Positions 34,001-44,310 are shown, counted from the first letter of the stretch. The stretch: DNA of 64,000 nt from Limnephilus marmoratus (GCA_917880885.1 OU862922.1:19716627-19780626), one strand, 5' to 3'. Translations and numbers: made by a program. Notes: generated by a model from the letters alone, not told the origin.

Positions 34001-36107
34001 CATGCGTCCGCAAGTATCATGTACTTGAGAATTTTTTTCTGGATTTGTTCTAGCATATTTATATATTTAGTTTAGTACAGAATCCATACACCACTAGCAT
34101 AATCCAGCTTACTTCTTATAATGCCATCGATCATGGCTATCATTGCATCTGGGTCATTAAACTGTAGATGTTCTGATGATAAACCCCAAGAGTTTGTAGC
34201 AAGCCGAGTGGAGTGAGCCGAGACATGTGGTTCGAGAATGTTAGTTTGGAATCAAAGACGATACCGAGATCTTTAATGCTATTGACTCGATCTGAGTGAG
34301 ATTTTCTGAAAGAAATTGGTCTGGCTATGACTAGATCACATATAATTAGAAGATTTTTTGTACTAATCTCTGTTTTTCCGCTTTTCATTTTAATTTTTTT
34401 CCATTATTATTTTTTGTTTCTGTTTTATGTATTATTTGATGTGATAATTTTAATGATGTACTAATGTGTATATTTTATGTACCTTTCTCAATTAAAAAAA
34501 AGGCAAATGTTAAAAGAACCCGTTGACAAACTGATATCAATCAGTTTAACGGAACTTCATATAAAAAATGTAAAATAAAAAAAAAATATCAGACCTAAAC
34601 ACTTTGCACAAACAGCTGAGAAACCAAATCACCCGATTTGTGCCATCGGAACATAAAAATATACCCTCAGGTAGAGAAGGTGTATGCGGAGTATGTCCGT
34701 CGAAGAAAAATAGAAGGATCACAAAAGGGTGTAATAGATGCGCAAAGTTACTATGCAAAGAACATTGTATGTACATGTGTCAGGACTGTTTCGCTGAAAT
34801 ATATATCGTAGATAATGAAAACGTTTAATTTTGTCATTAAGTTTAATTTTTCTTTTATGTAGGGATGTCAAAATTCAAGAAATTTTATCTAAGATTTCTA
34901 ATCTTTACTTAGTATAAAATGAAGTCGCTCCCGCTGTATGTGCTCTTAGATCTTTTAAACTACGTAACAGATTTTCATGCAGTTTTCACCAATAGATAGA
35001 GTGATTTATGAGGAAGGTTTTTAGGTATATAATTTGTCAAGGTTTTGTGAGGGAGCGGGCCGGCAAGCGGGCAGTGGGCACGGGCTGGCGGTGTGGATTT
35101 AATTTAACAGATGACGTTGGTTATAAAGGCTGGGTAATGGCATGGCGTTGTGTTTCGTTAGCCACAGCAACGTGTGGCCGGGTCTGCTAGTAGTAAGTAT
35201 AAAACTTTAATAAATGTAACTTTTTCTGATAGTTTATGATTTATTCTATCCTTTTAAAAACATTACAAATGTGTTTAACTATTATTTGCAAAAAAAAACA
35301 TTTTAAATATGGGCAGCAAAATGCTCCCCATGCGAGCACTCACGTCACTCACGAAGGCGCGACTACTCCAGGGTTAATATGACTATTTTTTAGAAAAAAC
35401 CTTTTGATTCACTTTACTGTAAAAGACAACTTTTCATTGCCCCAAAAGTTGCAAAAAGTAGTCTTTTATAGTCAGTCATTGGTGAATGAAAAGGTTTTTT
35501 CTAAAAAATATTCAGAAAGCGTGTCCAGTGATTTCGAAAGTTTATCAAACACAATTCTATTATCTGCCATAAATAATTATATGAACACTCACTTGACGAA
35601 TAGGAGCTGGTCGTGCATTTTGACCGTGTTTCTGGGTGCTAGATTTCTGTTTGTTTATCATATTCTGAATGTGTTGAGTCTCAGCACAGGCACAAGTCAC
35701 AATACTTCCTTTCACGGTCACTCCGGGCAAAGAAGATATGAAGTCGTGAAGGGTTTTGAATTGTGTCTTGGAGAAATCAATGTCATTTCCAACTAGTTTC
35801 TTATATTCCCCTGAAAGAGTTAAATTTACGTCATGGTGAGGTTTGCCATTGCAAGTCTTCAAATTCAAGAAAATCTTAAATGAAATTCAAGCTGCAGAAT
35901 CAAATTTCGTATGTATCAACAACTTCGAAAACTATATCAAACGAAACTTTCAACCGGATTTTTTCGAGTTGGATTCTAGCACGACCTTTCATTCGATTTT
36001 AAAATAGATGAGTTTTAGATACGTTTAAAAAACTTACGATTTAGTTCAACGAGTGGAACTCCTCCCTTCCGAGACATAATACAAGCTTTCAATGAGGCAG
36101 GATCCAT
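24956..36107 (-). CDS. osk: oskar: LOTUS + OSK domain germ-plasm organiser (six coding exons)
   Basis: Exons 36107-36038, 35810-35593, 32092-31755, 30376-30172, 27675-27437 and 25070-24956 join in frame to give 394 residues. Residues about 3-63 form a LOTUS domain (LKACIMSRKGGVPLVELNR, then TQFKTLHDFISSLPGV). About 97-205 is a basic linker with a helical part. About 206-394 is an SGNH-hydrolase-like fold: strand LVIFGHQVIG, block ISCGMVDISNG, GAQPVVCNLPPSPF, VVDLF, and the C-terminal DPLSFNGNPLTYAW. Only Oskar combines these domains. In Drosophila the LOTUS part binds the Vasa helicase and the OSK part binds mRNA, assembling germ plasm; that role is inferred here. The hydrolase histidine position reads S, and the GxND asparagine reads V, consistent with a non-enzymatic OSK. 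An in-frame upstream ATG lies at 36155. Confidence 0.85.
25468..25791. mobile_element. pogo/Tigger-like MITE in oskar intron 5
   Basis: Inverted termini cagtacaatctcattaatcc and the complement end in ...gagattgtactg, flanked by TA at both ends. Subterminal aataatccggcaccc occurs on both sides. The terminus style and TA duplication are those of pogo-type Tc1/mariner elements. No transposase. Confidence 0.75.
26670..27413 (+). mobile_element. Helitron-like non-autonomous element in oskar intron 5
   Basis: Starts A|TCTATATAAATAAAAATG and ends gggaaccagCTAG|T, with the A/T flanks, 5' TC and 3' CTAG expected for Helitrons. The interior includes accgaaatgtatatacgcgc and a G-rich segment at 27250-27330. 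Terminal hairpin evidence is weak, so the class is tentative. Confidence 0.55.
27437..27675 (-). CDS. osk: oskar exon 5 (middle of OSK)
   Basis: After an acceptor ending tgtatgcag, GKPVDMIISEMQELILCALL then RGAQPVVCNLPPSPF and a helix, ending QVVDLFSLFFYKDSTMTINL and HMFQ + AG|gtacct. A Helitron-like element begins only 23 bp beyond the donor. Confidence 0.87.
28395..28605 (+). pseudogene. LINE reverse-transcriptase C-terminal fragment
   Basis: The frame gives LFVLNNYCQGRHHDLLYIPH and GRTDVRQHDTRYG, then, after a frameshift, LLNDISRSLDIFNISLEGFK and a stop. Such tails end insect jockey-type reverse transcriptases. It lies antisense in oskar intron 4. Confidence 0.65.
29399..30057. mobile_element. 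hAT element with perfect 8-bp target duplication
   Basis: Termini cagggccgccgagagg and the complement ...ctgtcagcggccctg. Both sides carry aatgtgaa, at 29391-29398 and 30058-30065, an exact 8-bp duplication. The subterminal sequence is GC-rich (ggggcccggggct on the left; gagggcccggta on the right). 659 bp, no transposase. It lies 115 bp beyond the oskar exon 4 donor. Confidence 0.88.
30172..30376 (-). CDS. osk: oskar exon 4 (first part of OSK)
   Basis: The acceptor is a tandem ttcagcag, so splicing can start at 30376 or 30373 and changes only one or two residues at the junction. It encodes RKNLVIFGHQVIGDENILFL onward to SSKIIISCGMVDISN, phase 0 at aac|gtaata. The layout matches the first strands and the block III equivalent of SGNH hydrolases. 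Confidence 0.87.
30377..31754 (-). other. oskar intron 3
   Basis: Contains the foldback element at 30965-31580. The rest (30377-30960) is AT-rich, with an inverted pair around gtagttcctgacactgcagc and its complement near 30455. Confidence 0.5.
30965..31580. mobile_element. foldback element with about 120-bp arms and internal tandem repeats
   Basis: The left arm (about 31000-31110) and right arm (about 31455-31565) are inverted copies. Each contains ccggatctgccctgatgatg and gtccgaaacgttggct on one strand. The centre, about 31150-31370, has four or more copies of a ggtattacagtatacttcaa unit. Related sequence occurs at 41965-42165 and about 62465-62550. Part of the arm resembles a hammerhead ribozyme core. 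Confidence 0.75.
31755..32092 (-). CDS. osk: oskar exon 3 (linker)
   Basis: After the acceptor tttcattacag it begins YAIPKAAIKRKSNIVQDPVA, a basic region, then SSLLEYLLQNLSYYDYNYVF and LAQLDHINGDSFWIAALKQQ, predicted helical. It ends ...NFIP + AT|gtaaga. It corresponds to the poorly conserved region between LOTUS and OSK. Confidence 0.85.
33741..34390 (-). pseudogene. LINE reverse-transcriptase 3' fragment
   Basis: Minus-strand pieces in order: VNSIKDLGIVFDSKLTFSNH, then (other frame) GIIRSKLDYASGVWILY, then LLTRGMMLFNDISKTINI. These are the post-palm motifs of jockey/CR1-like reverse transcriptases. Frameshifted, no catalytic palm. Confidence 0.75.
34580..34830 (+). pseudogene. piggyBac transposase C-terminal zinc-binding fragment
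   Basis: The frame has a conserved arginine-proline-rich start and then EGVCGVCPSKKNRR, CNRCAKLLCKEHC, the Cys/His pattern of the piggyBac C-terminal domain (C-x2-C...C-x2-C...C-x2-H). The DDD catalytic core is absent. Confidence 0.75.
34965..35190 (+). mobile_element. non-autonomous Helitron-like element, copy 2 (5' truncated)
   Basis: Ends GCCACA-gcaacg-TGTGGC hairpin, cgggtctg, CTAG, flanking T. Its body, including caccaatagatagagtgatt, matches copies at 5632-5994 and 51324-51666. The 5' TCTCTAC end is not present. Confidence 0.7.
35593..35810 (-). CDS. osk: oskar exon 2 (rest of LOTUS)
   Basis: After the acceptor aactctttcag, GG completes the CGG arginine, then EYKKLVGNDIDFSKTQFKTL and HDFISSLPGV, the second half of the LOTUS winged helix. 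It ends ...PAPIRQ at caa|gtgagt, phase 0. The tail is polar and probably disordered. Confidence 0.87.
36038..36107 (-). CDS. osk: oskar exon 1 (start of LOTUS)
   Basis: Start chosen at aggATGG (good context, A at -3 and G at +4), giving MDPASLKACIMSRKGGVPLV and ELN, with a split codon C|gtaagt. The ATG at 36155 is in the same open frame and would add 16 residues, but its context is poor and an in-frame TAA lies 12 bases upstream. The run ttattttattttag before the chosen ATG could also be a splice acceptor from an unseen 5' exon. Confidence 0.75.
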
Positions 36108-36155
36108 CCTAAAATAAAATAATTTATCAGGATTCCAACTACACTTTGTTGACAT

Positions 36156-37008
36156 AATAAATAGTTATCGATAAAACTGTTGCACTAAAAAACGTGACAT
36201 TTAATCGCTGGAGTACAGAAATGCAAAAGTTTGCCTCCGAAAACGAACGGATTATTATTACCAAAAAATTACTAAATAAAGATAGGTATTTATAATTTAA
36301 GAAACAGTACGATAATATCAATGATTAAATTTACTTGTCTTTGTTTAATTAATGGCGGGCGAATTAATCCGTTCACTTTGCTCGTCAAGTCTTCAAGAGC
36401 AACTTATTGTCAAGTCAAAAATCAAATCAAACACGGGAACTGGAAACGAAACATTATTTTTTATTTCAATATTCCCGCTGTATATTCTTAATTGTTCTGG
36501 CTAATAAATCTTTATTTACCTAGCCTTCAACATTTGAATGCGTTCTTATCTGTAAAATGATGAGAAATACTATTGGCAACATTATTCTTGTCAATCGTAG
36601 AGATGGCCAGAAGATATATCTTTTAATTTTAATCGACATGTTAAGTTTATTTGGAAAAAATCGTTACATGCAAGCATTCGGCAAAGTAATTTACAGTAAG
36701 TAGGTATATTTTATAAATTCAAAGATCGCAGACTATTTATTTCAAAATTTAGCCGAAAAATATAATTATTTTTTTCTGGTCCGGATATTATTATTAGCTG
36801 AACCATTCCTTCTTTCTTGAGGAAGCATTAAAAAATATTGTGTGGTAAATAAATATTTTTATGTGCATTTTTTCATGTTGTTCAGTTTAAATTTATTAAA
36901 TAAATTTATTACTTACCGACATCCATTACAATTAATTCTACTGAAAACATTATAAGTTCAGTATTTCAAACAAAATGGTAAAATAACAAAAATAATGATA
37001 ATATTATC
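36156..37008. other. region upstream of oskar
   Basis: Should contain the oskar promoter and 5' UTR. I see no clear TATA box. A gcgggcgaa motif lies at 36355-36363, and an inverted ttgctcgtcaag / cttcaagagcaa pair lies at 36379-36405. No ORF of note. Confidence 0.35.
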
Positions 37009-39236
37009 CAGTGGCGTAGCTAGCATGGGTGGCACCCGGGGCGGAAAACGCGGTGTCACCCCCCCCCCCCCCCCCTCCCCAATTAATTTTTTTTCTTGAG
37101 AAATTCAAAACACAAACTTTGACTTCCTAAAACATAAAAAAAAACAGTTCTAGCTAGTCAAATATGTAAAAAAAATGTTATCCTCAAAATTAAAAACACT
37201 AACAGAATAACAGCTTTTTCAACAATCGATAGGTGAGGAATATTTCACGGGAATCCCAAATAAATCAATAGTAAGAGCTAGAGCTAGTTAGAGCTAGCTA
37301 GAGCTAGTAACGAAAATAAGATAACAGAATTTTTGTGGAATTCCGACCGACCGATCCATATAGCTACAAATAACAGAGTTCCGTGTGGAGTCTTCAATTC
37401 TTATATGCTGCAAAAATCAGAAAAAAATCATTTGCTGTCATGAAAACATAATAACCAATACTTAGGTTAAAACCAGTTTTGTGTTCAGAGTGTAAAGATA
37501 AAATTTCAATCGTGAAATAGTAAAGGGGGCATTCAAGTATAACGTAACGCAATTTTTTAAAAATTTTGACCCTTTCTCCCACCAAGCAACGCGCCGTAAC
37601 ATTTTTCTGCACCTCCCCCCCCCCCCTCCCCTAAACGTAACGTTACACCCAAGTGACTATTTTTACCTAAAAGTCTCAATTAAATTGCGCAAAGTACTGG
37701 AAAGTCACTTAAATACCTTTTTCTTGTTTTAATCGCGTTTGCGGTAAAAATAAAACATGAGATTTCAAACTCGCGATAGGTCCATGCGTATATTGTTTAT
37801 TTTATTGTTTTAAATTGTAATTCATAAACAAATTGGGAAAATATTATTATTTTTATTGGCCTTTCATTCTCTCCGGATCTCCACAATTTAATACTGTCTT
37901 ACCTTTAATACACCTACATGGTTTTACAACACATACTTCGTTTTACATTAGCTACACTGAGGAGGCCTTGAAAAAAGTAATTTTACAAAGGTTTCCATAT
38001 GGAGCAACACTTTACTCCACTATGATTCATAAGCTTATTCAGAGTGGAGTAAAACCTTTCTCATGATCTGAATGCAGTTATACTAGTCCTCAAAACGAAG
38101 ATTTAAAAGTCCACAGTATGATTCACAGAAGAGAAAAACCTTTTTCATGTCCTGATTGTAACTATTCGTGTTCACAAAAGGGATACATAAGAAGTCAGTT
38201 GCTGACTCAGTGTGGAGAAAAACCTTTTTCATATTCCAACTGCAATTATTCACGTACTATGAAGAGAAATCTAAAAATCACACGTTTACCGACAGTGGAA
38301 AAAAACTTATTTCATGTCCTGACTGCAACTATTCTTATTCTCGAAAAAAATAACTAAAATGGTACTTGCTAACTCACAGTGATGAAAAATCTTTATCTTG
38401 TCCCGACTGTAACTATTCATGCGCTACAAAACGGCATCTAAAAATTCATATGCTTACCCATGCTGGACTAAAACCTTTTTCATGTCCCGACTGCAGTAAA
38501 ACAAGTTTTCAAAGGAAAGATTTAAAAATCCGCAGAACGTTTCACAGAAGAGAAAAACCTTTTTCATGTCCTGATTGTAACTATTCGTGTTCTCAAAAGG
38601 GATACATAAGAAGTCAGTTGCTGACTCAGTGCGGGGAAAAACCTTTTTCATGTTCCAACTGCAACTATTCATGTACTATGAAGAGAAATCTAAAAATCAC
38701 ACGTTAACCGACAGTGGAAAAAAACCTATTTCTTGTCCTGACTGCAACTATTCTTATTCTCGAAAAAAATAACTAAAACGGCACTTGCCAACTCACATTC
38801 ATGAAAAATCTTTATCTTGTCCCGAATGTAACTATTCATGCGCTACAAAACGGTATCTAAAAATTCACACCTATCTACCTTGTTTTTCAAACTGGTCTTT
38901 CAGCACTATTAAACACGCTTACACAATAATAACTTCTTCACTAATTCACGTCAGTCCATAGATAACAATTCACTTCACGAGTCTACGTTAATCACAATAT
39001 ACGAACGAAATTAGAATGAGACAAGGAATATTTCAGGGAAATCCCCGACTGAGCTCGGAAAAAAAAAACATTTTTCGGGAATCCGCGACAAAATAACAGT
39101 CAGTGTTAACGTGTAAAATATTTTTTACGGCAATTTTGCACTTTCGTAAGTTTTTTCTCCACTTTCGAGTGTCACCCCCTCCTCGGGTGGCACCCGGGGC
39201 GGTTCGCCCCCCCCGCCCCCCCTCGCTAAGCTACTG
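37009..39236. mobile_element. DNA transposon with CAGTGGCGTAGC termini, enclosing zinc-finger sequence
   Basis: Left end cagtggcgtagctagcatgg with ggtggcacccggggcgg. Right end gggtggcacccggggcgg then gctaagctactg inverted. The flanks are tattatc at 37002-37008 and 39237-39243, a 7-bp duplication. The interior has a nested inverted-repeat end at about 37525-37650 and a C2H2 array at about 38040-38868. A related solo end sits at 14941. Superfamily not certain. Confidence 0.7.
38040..38868 (+). pseudogene. C2H2 zinc-finger array (frameshifted), plus orientation
   Basis: About nine finger units with consensus [13 protein letters not shown]3-H/R-x-LK, H-x3-H and linker TH-x-GEKPF. Intact examples: [17 protein letters not shown] and [20 protein letters not shown]. 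Several fingers have lost a zinc ligand or are joined across frameshifts (for example after 38357 and 38707). The array stops in mid finger at about 38868, where unrelated sequence begins. Confidence 0.8.
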
Positions 39237-40398
39237 TATTATCAGCAGCAATAATATATCGAAGTAACGAATATTAACATTCTTATCGGAAATATTGTGT
39301 TGCACAGCCCTAGTTGTTAATTTTTCCTTGAACGAACTTGACTGTAGTACGCTCTGGTTTTGACGTAATTTTTGGGCAGATCAAATATAAAAATGGCTGC
39401 TGCCGCAAGGTTTTTCGGTCGCGCGCGGGGTAATTATTAAATTACATAATATTTAACATTATACTAGTGAAGGGGGGTTGAAAACAAGGGTTTATGTCGG
39501 TCAATATCCAGGCACACCCTAAAACACGCCTTTTTCAGTTCGAATGAGTGTTCTTTGTGAAAATGTTCTTGATTGTCAAAGTCTGTTCCATTTCTTTTTT
39601 TTAGTACTTTCGGTCACCTCTCTTTGATTTATCACGTATGATTTGTCCAGCAATCTTGTGTTAGAATCATAAATATGTGTGATATCGATTTTTTTTACTA
39701 ATTTATGTCACTCTTGTCTAGGTCACGGTCCCCTTGTTTCAAAAAGGTTATTATTAACTTCAATGTTACGACTTGTAGCTATTGAGCCGTGTATTTTGCA
39801 ATAGCCAGATAGCCTAAATAGTGATTGATCTCCAATATGATAGAAAGGGGAGCAAGTATAGAAACAATGTAGTTTGACGTTATATGTACCTATACTTTTA
39901 TACTTGTCATTAATAATTATAAAGATGATGGCATTTTATCAAATCATGTTTATATGTTTCATAGTGGTCAAAGTTTAAGTTGGGACCTGAATAGTGCATG
40001 AACAAATAATTAATCTATAAACAAATCATATTCGTATGTGGATTTCAACCTTTGTGCATGTAGATAATATGCTAGTTCTTTCGTTAATACATTATTTTTT
40101 AATAACCTTCAAGTGCAGAAGATAAACATATTATGGCGTTAGGAAACGAGCAGAATTCGCTCTCCAGAAGAGTTTGTATTTTATTATTCATTGTTCAATA
40201 TGTTTGTAGGCAATATGTTTAGAAGTAGCTGATGATTGAACTATTTCATTATAATAGTATGTAAATTACTATGGTAAATAGTTATGATAAAGTTTGTCGT
40301 ACTTCGCCTCACGGTTAATACGAATATAGTTAGATTTAACTTTATTATTACGAAAAGTGAGCTTTTATGCCAGGGAAGATGTAAAATAGGTAAATATC
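39237..40398. other. intergenic, no gene seen
   Basis: AT-rich. No ORF above 60 residues and no clear repeat boundary. Confidence 0.45.
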
Positions 40399-41097
40399 GG
40401 TTCGGACTGGCCACGCTTATTACGAATAATTTTTAGAAAAAAACTTTAGATTCGCCTTAATTACTATAAAAGGAAACTTTTTGGCTTTGGTGCGGCGGAA
40501 AATAATGCATTTTAATTTTCAATTGCATAAAACCAAAATTCACTTCGCGACCGACAGCGAAGATCCGCGGCCGTACCTGTCACTGTTATGTTGGTATCCT
40601 TGATAAATTAACAAGAGCTAATACGACTGTAGCCGACTTCGTGGGATAAGGCGCGTAATTATGAAATTTGTCTAGCGGGCTTGTTTGTGTAACATGGTTT
40701 GTGATACAAAAGAAAGTGCCCCTTTATAACGCCTACTCGCGTCAAGGCAAGAAAAACATTCCAGTTTTCAAGTGGTTTAGCGGCTACGCTAGGTTTGTGT
40801 AACATGGTTTGTGATTCGCGGTGTTTCATGTAGGTATCCCACGAAGTCGGCTACAGTCGTATTAGCTCTTGTTAATTTATCAAGGATACCAACATAACAG
40901 TGACAGGTACGGCCGCGGATTTTCGCTGCGTCGGTTCGCGAAGTGAATTTTGGTTTTATGCAATTGAAAATTAAAATGCATTATTTTCCGCCGCCCCAAA
41001 GCCAAAAAGTTTCCTTTTATAGTAATTAAGGCGAATCTAAAGTTTTTTTCTAAAAATTATTCGTAATAAGCGTGGCCAGTCCGAACCCATAATTACC
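40399..41097. mobile_element. foldback element F1 with about 250-bp inverted arms
   Basis: Arms about 40399-40655 and 40838-41097 are nearly identical inverted copies, beginning ggttcggactggccacgc. The 180-bp centre holds one unit (ggctacgctaggtttgtgta) of the minisatellite found at 48.35-48.8 kb. The arms are related to those of the element at 46800-49942. Confidence 0.85.
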
Positions 41098-41185
41098 GTA
41101 AAATATTCATTTTTTATTTTGGTAAGATTAATTCACTTTTGAAAATTGTTCTACGCCATGATTGGCCAAGCGAAGCGGAGTAATA

Positions 41186-41850
41186 CAATTGGGTGAAATG
41201 CAGATCCCGCCAATGTCTGGAAATTAAATAAAAAGGCACTTTCTAGATGAGAAAAGTGTGGAAAGGCTGAATAAAACAAAAATTAAGGCGCGCTCGGCAA
41301 AATTGAGGGAGATACAACCGTTCTAAGTATTTAAAATTTCACTTCGCGAGTTGATTTTGACAATCCGTTCGCCATTTTTTCATTACTTATGTTGGATCTC
41401 AGACCTAATACAGAATTAATAGTACGCCAGAATGGGATGTTTTTCTTGCCTTGACGTGAGTAGGCGTTATAAAGGGGCACTTTTTTTGTATCACAAACCA
41501 TGTTTAGCGTATTAGGTTATGTCAAAATGGCGGGCGGACTATCAATATCAACTCGCGAAGTGAAATTTTAAATTTTATCGAAGGAAGCAAACACTTTGTG
41601 GTGTGACATTATATATTAAATGAAAGAACACACTTTGTAAAACACCACTTTTTATTATAATTGATATTTAAAAGCCAACCAGGTTTCGCTTCGAAATTTT
41701 AAATACTTATAACGGTTGTATCTCCCTCAATTTTGCCGAGCGCGCCTTAATTTTTGTTTTATTCAGCTTTTCCACACTTTTCTCATCTAGAAAGTGCCTT
41801 TTTATTTAATTTCCCGACATTGGCGGGATCTGCATTCCTCCCATACAATT
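41186..41850. mobile_element. foldback element F2 with about 160-bp inverted arms
   Basis: The left arm includes gcagatcccgccaatgtctg and gagggagatacaaccgtt; the right arm is the inverse, ending atctgcattcctcccataca. The centre has an inverted minisatellite unit (gcgttataaaggggcac). No coding capacity. Confidence 0.8.
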
Positions 41851-41964
41851 TTACCAAAGTTTTTCTTCAACATAAAAAAAAATTCTAGTGCTTTAGTATA
41901 TTTTTATTTTCAAGTTTTTCTTTCATACATATATTTAATAATAATAATCAATAATAAATTTACG

Positions 41965-42165
41965 TTTTAAGATTTTCACGGCCAAAAGCGTTTTCGTTAT
42001 TTGTTTTTGGGGTGTTATGCCGTGTTGCCCCACCTCCTTCTTTAGCCAACACATCTACCGGATCTGCCCTGATGATGGACACTGCAACGATGTCCAAAAC
42101 GTTGGCTAAAGAAGGCGGTAGCGCAACACGGCATAACTCCCCAAAAACAAATAACGAAAATAATA
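41965..42165. mobile_element. compact copy of the 31-kb foldback family
   Basis: cgttatttgtttttggggtg...and the inverse caccccaaaaacaaataacg-like end enclose accggatctgccctgatgat and gttggctaaagaagg. It is about 200 bp and lacks the tandem-repeat centre of 30965-31580. Confidence 0.65.
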
Positions 42166-42199
42166 TATATAGTATTGTTTAGTTTTGGGGTAGGTCAGG

Positions 42200-42720
42200 A
42201 AAACTCACTTTTTTTTTTAATCCTCCGAGTACAGGCGAAAATCGACCACTCTGCCTGTCGAGTTTCACCGACCGCAGAGGTCGATTTGGCCGAGCAAGGC
42301 TTGTGGACCGGGATTTCATACAAACGGCCGTTCCAAAAAAACGCGTTTTGGTGATCCGATAATCGACTCTTTTCCCCTCGATCCGCAAGACCTTACGGCG
42401 TATTGTCGCTTAAAAACGAAAAAGACGCTTACGCCCTTTCGATTTCCGTCGCCCGCCTCGACCCGCATGCGATAATCGACCTCCGCTCCTCGAGTTTCGC
42501 CGACCGCAGAGATCAATTTGGCCCGAAAGGGGGCACGGACGGCGTTCTCTGCGGGTCAGACCAGATTTCATATAAAAAAGATGACGCAGGGTCAACAGCG
42601 CTCCCAAACGGCGAAAACTACAATTAGATCTCTCACCGACGAAGAAATTCGACCTCAGTTATATTTCTCGCCGACAGGTTCACCCGTTAAAAAACGTCGA
42701 ATCGTTTAGTAAAGAGGTTT
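42200..42720 (+). other. CpG-rich patch with an orphan ORF
   Basis: Markedly richer in G+C and CpG than its surroundings. An ORF at 42518-42709 ends RSLTDEEIRPQLYFSPTGSP then VKKRRIV, which looks protein-like (acidic, then a basic nuclear-signal-like tail), but I do not recognise it. Two similar segments, near 42254 and near 42487, share gagtttc-ccgaccgcagag and gatttcata. It could be a first exon with a promoter, or a GC-rich mobile remnant. Confidence 0.35.
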
Positions 42721-43779
42721 CCCATACAAAACTGATTTTTCTAGGGATTTATTCGAATTTTTTTAACGGCGTTTTCGAAAATAGCGGAGGAAAATTGACA
42801 TTTTAGGCCCTTTGCGGGAACTTAGATTGCGGCGAAAACAAACATTTTGCATGAAATGTTTTTGATTAAATAGAAGGTATACAAGTGTAAGAAACTTTTA
42901 AAATAAAAACATGTGTAGCTTCCCATTTAAAATGTTACACTATATTGCATCAAATATTGAAATTTTTCTGACATTTTCTGAAATCGATCTATCATCAACA
43001 ATGCATAATTTTCCAGCCAGTTAATATAAACTCGAGGTAGGTACTGGCGTTAAAAATGTGAATGATTTAAATGCAGAAAATCGCGGTAGGTACCTACCGT
43101 TCTATTGAATTATTGCTAATTCGCTAAGTATTTATTGAGAAAACGCGTAAGTAGGTACCTACACCAACATTATTTTTCTCGGTATGTACTAGGTAGGTAC
43201 CATCTTACGAGATTTTTTCCTTTAAATGTTAAATCGAAAATTAATGATATGAAATGAAAAAAATCATCCAAGATGGTAATTTTTGAAATATGTAGGAACA
43301 CGGAGGTTGCTTCTGGATAACCACTGTTGGTATGAATGTTATTTTTAAATTAGTAAAGTTCATTTTCACGTAATGTGCGGTTTTTATTTATTCAATTATC
43401 TTCAAAACTTATAATATTTATTATTATTTATTTAAACTATTATTTCAAAACAGAAATAATTACGGAACTTGAATAGAATTTGAACAGAACTTTCACAGAA
43501 CGTTAAAATTAACTTGAAAAATTGAAGATTTTTAAATAAATTTTTTGAAAAACCCAGCCTAAATATATTTCATATGTTTTTTTTACGTATGTGCAGGTAC
43601 CTCTACATAGAATCTATGCAGGTACCTACATGCACATAACAACTCAAAATCTGATGATATTGCTTATGATTTTTTTGTAAATGTATAATAAAATTGCTTG
43701 AAGTGGAATGGTATAATTTTTTTCAAAAATATTAAATTTACATACCGCTTTTTTTGGATTTTGTATTTTAATGATAATC
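42721..43779. other. intergenic, no gene seen
   Basis: AT-rich. Several short palindromes of the form gtaggtacctac lie at 43030-43205 and 43595-43640. One arm of the 14.09-kb MITE family lies at about 43440-43530. Confidence 0.45.
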
Positions 43780-44310
43780 ATTCAACGTGGAATTGGTATC
43801 GCCGCCCCGGGAACCATTCATTGGTTTCTATATACAATAGTGAGCTCTGGCATCATGAAATTATGCATTGCTAAACTTTTTTTTTACATTAGCTCCACAC
43901 AGGAGGCACCGAGGAAAACAATTTCCCTAGGGGCCTATGTCATCTTTGAGGATGCTGTGTGGAGGGTTTTTTGAGGGAAAGAAAGGAGAAGAAGATATAA
44001 GAAGGAAAAGGGTATGAGGGGTGGGTAGGAATCTGGGGGTCAGTGTGGCCAGGAGTAACGGACGTATGAATCTATTCCTCACACTGCGGTGCGAGGCGAA
44101 GGGTTGGGAGAATCTGGCTGGAGAGATAAAAAGCCTCCCTCAATCAGTCTCCTCCAATCCAGCCCGCCATGCAGTGGTAGGTCAAACGTATCCGCCACCA
44201 AGACCTAGACAAACCTCATCCCATGAACCCGGGCACCCCTACTAAGTCATCAAACGTAGCGAACCACTTAGGTGACCTTTGACAGCGGTGTTGGTTCATC
44301 CGATTGCGAT
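43780..44310 (-). repeat. interspersed repeat family A, copy 4
   Basis: Runs from tagctccacacaggaggcac at about 43890 to gacagcggtgttggttcatc. It closely matches 22600-23045 in the same orientation. The preceding ggaattggtatcgccgcccc is the family's flank. Confidence 0.6.

Larger units (their letters stand above)
32093..35592 (-). other. oskar intron 2
   Basis: Carries a LINE tail (33741-34390), a piggyBac relic (34580-34830), a Helitron-like copy (about 34965-35190), inverted pairs at 33385-33467 and 33635-33760, and a short palindrome at 35386-35515. No further oskar exon is needed, since exons 2 and 3 join in phase 0. Confidence 0.6.

Noticed and set aside
24956..36107. Minus-strand gene as a TDRD5/TDRD7 or MARF1 LOTUS protein
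   Set aside because: Those carry Tudor or other domains after LOTUS; here a single LOTUS is followed by an SGNH-like domain and a stop.
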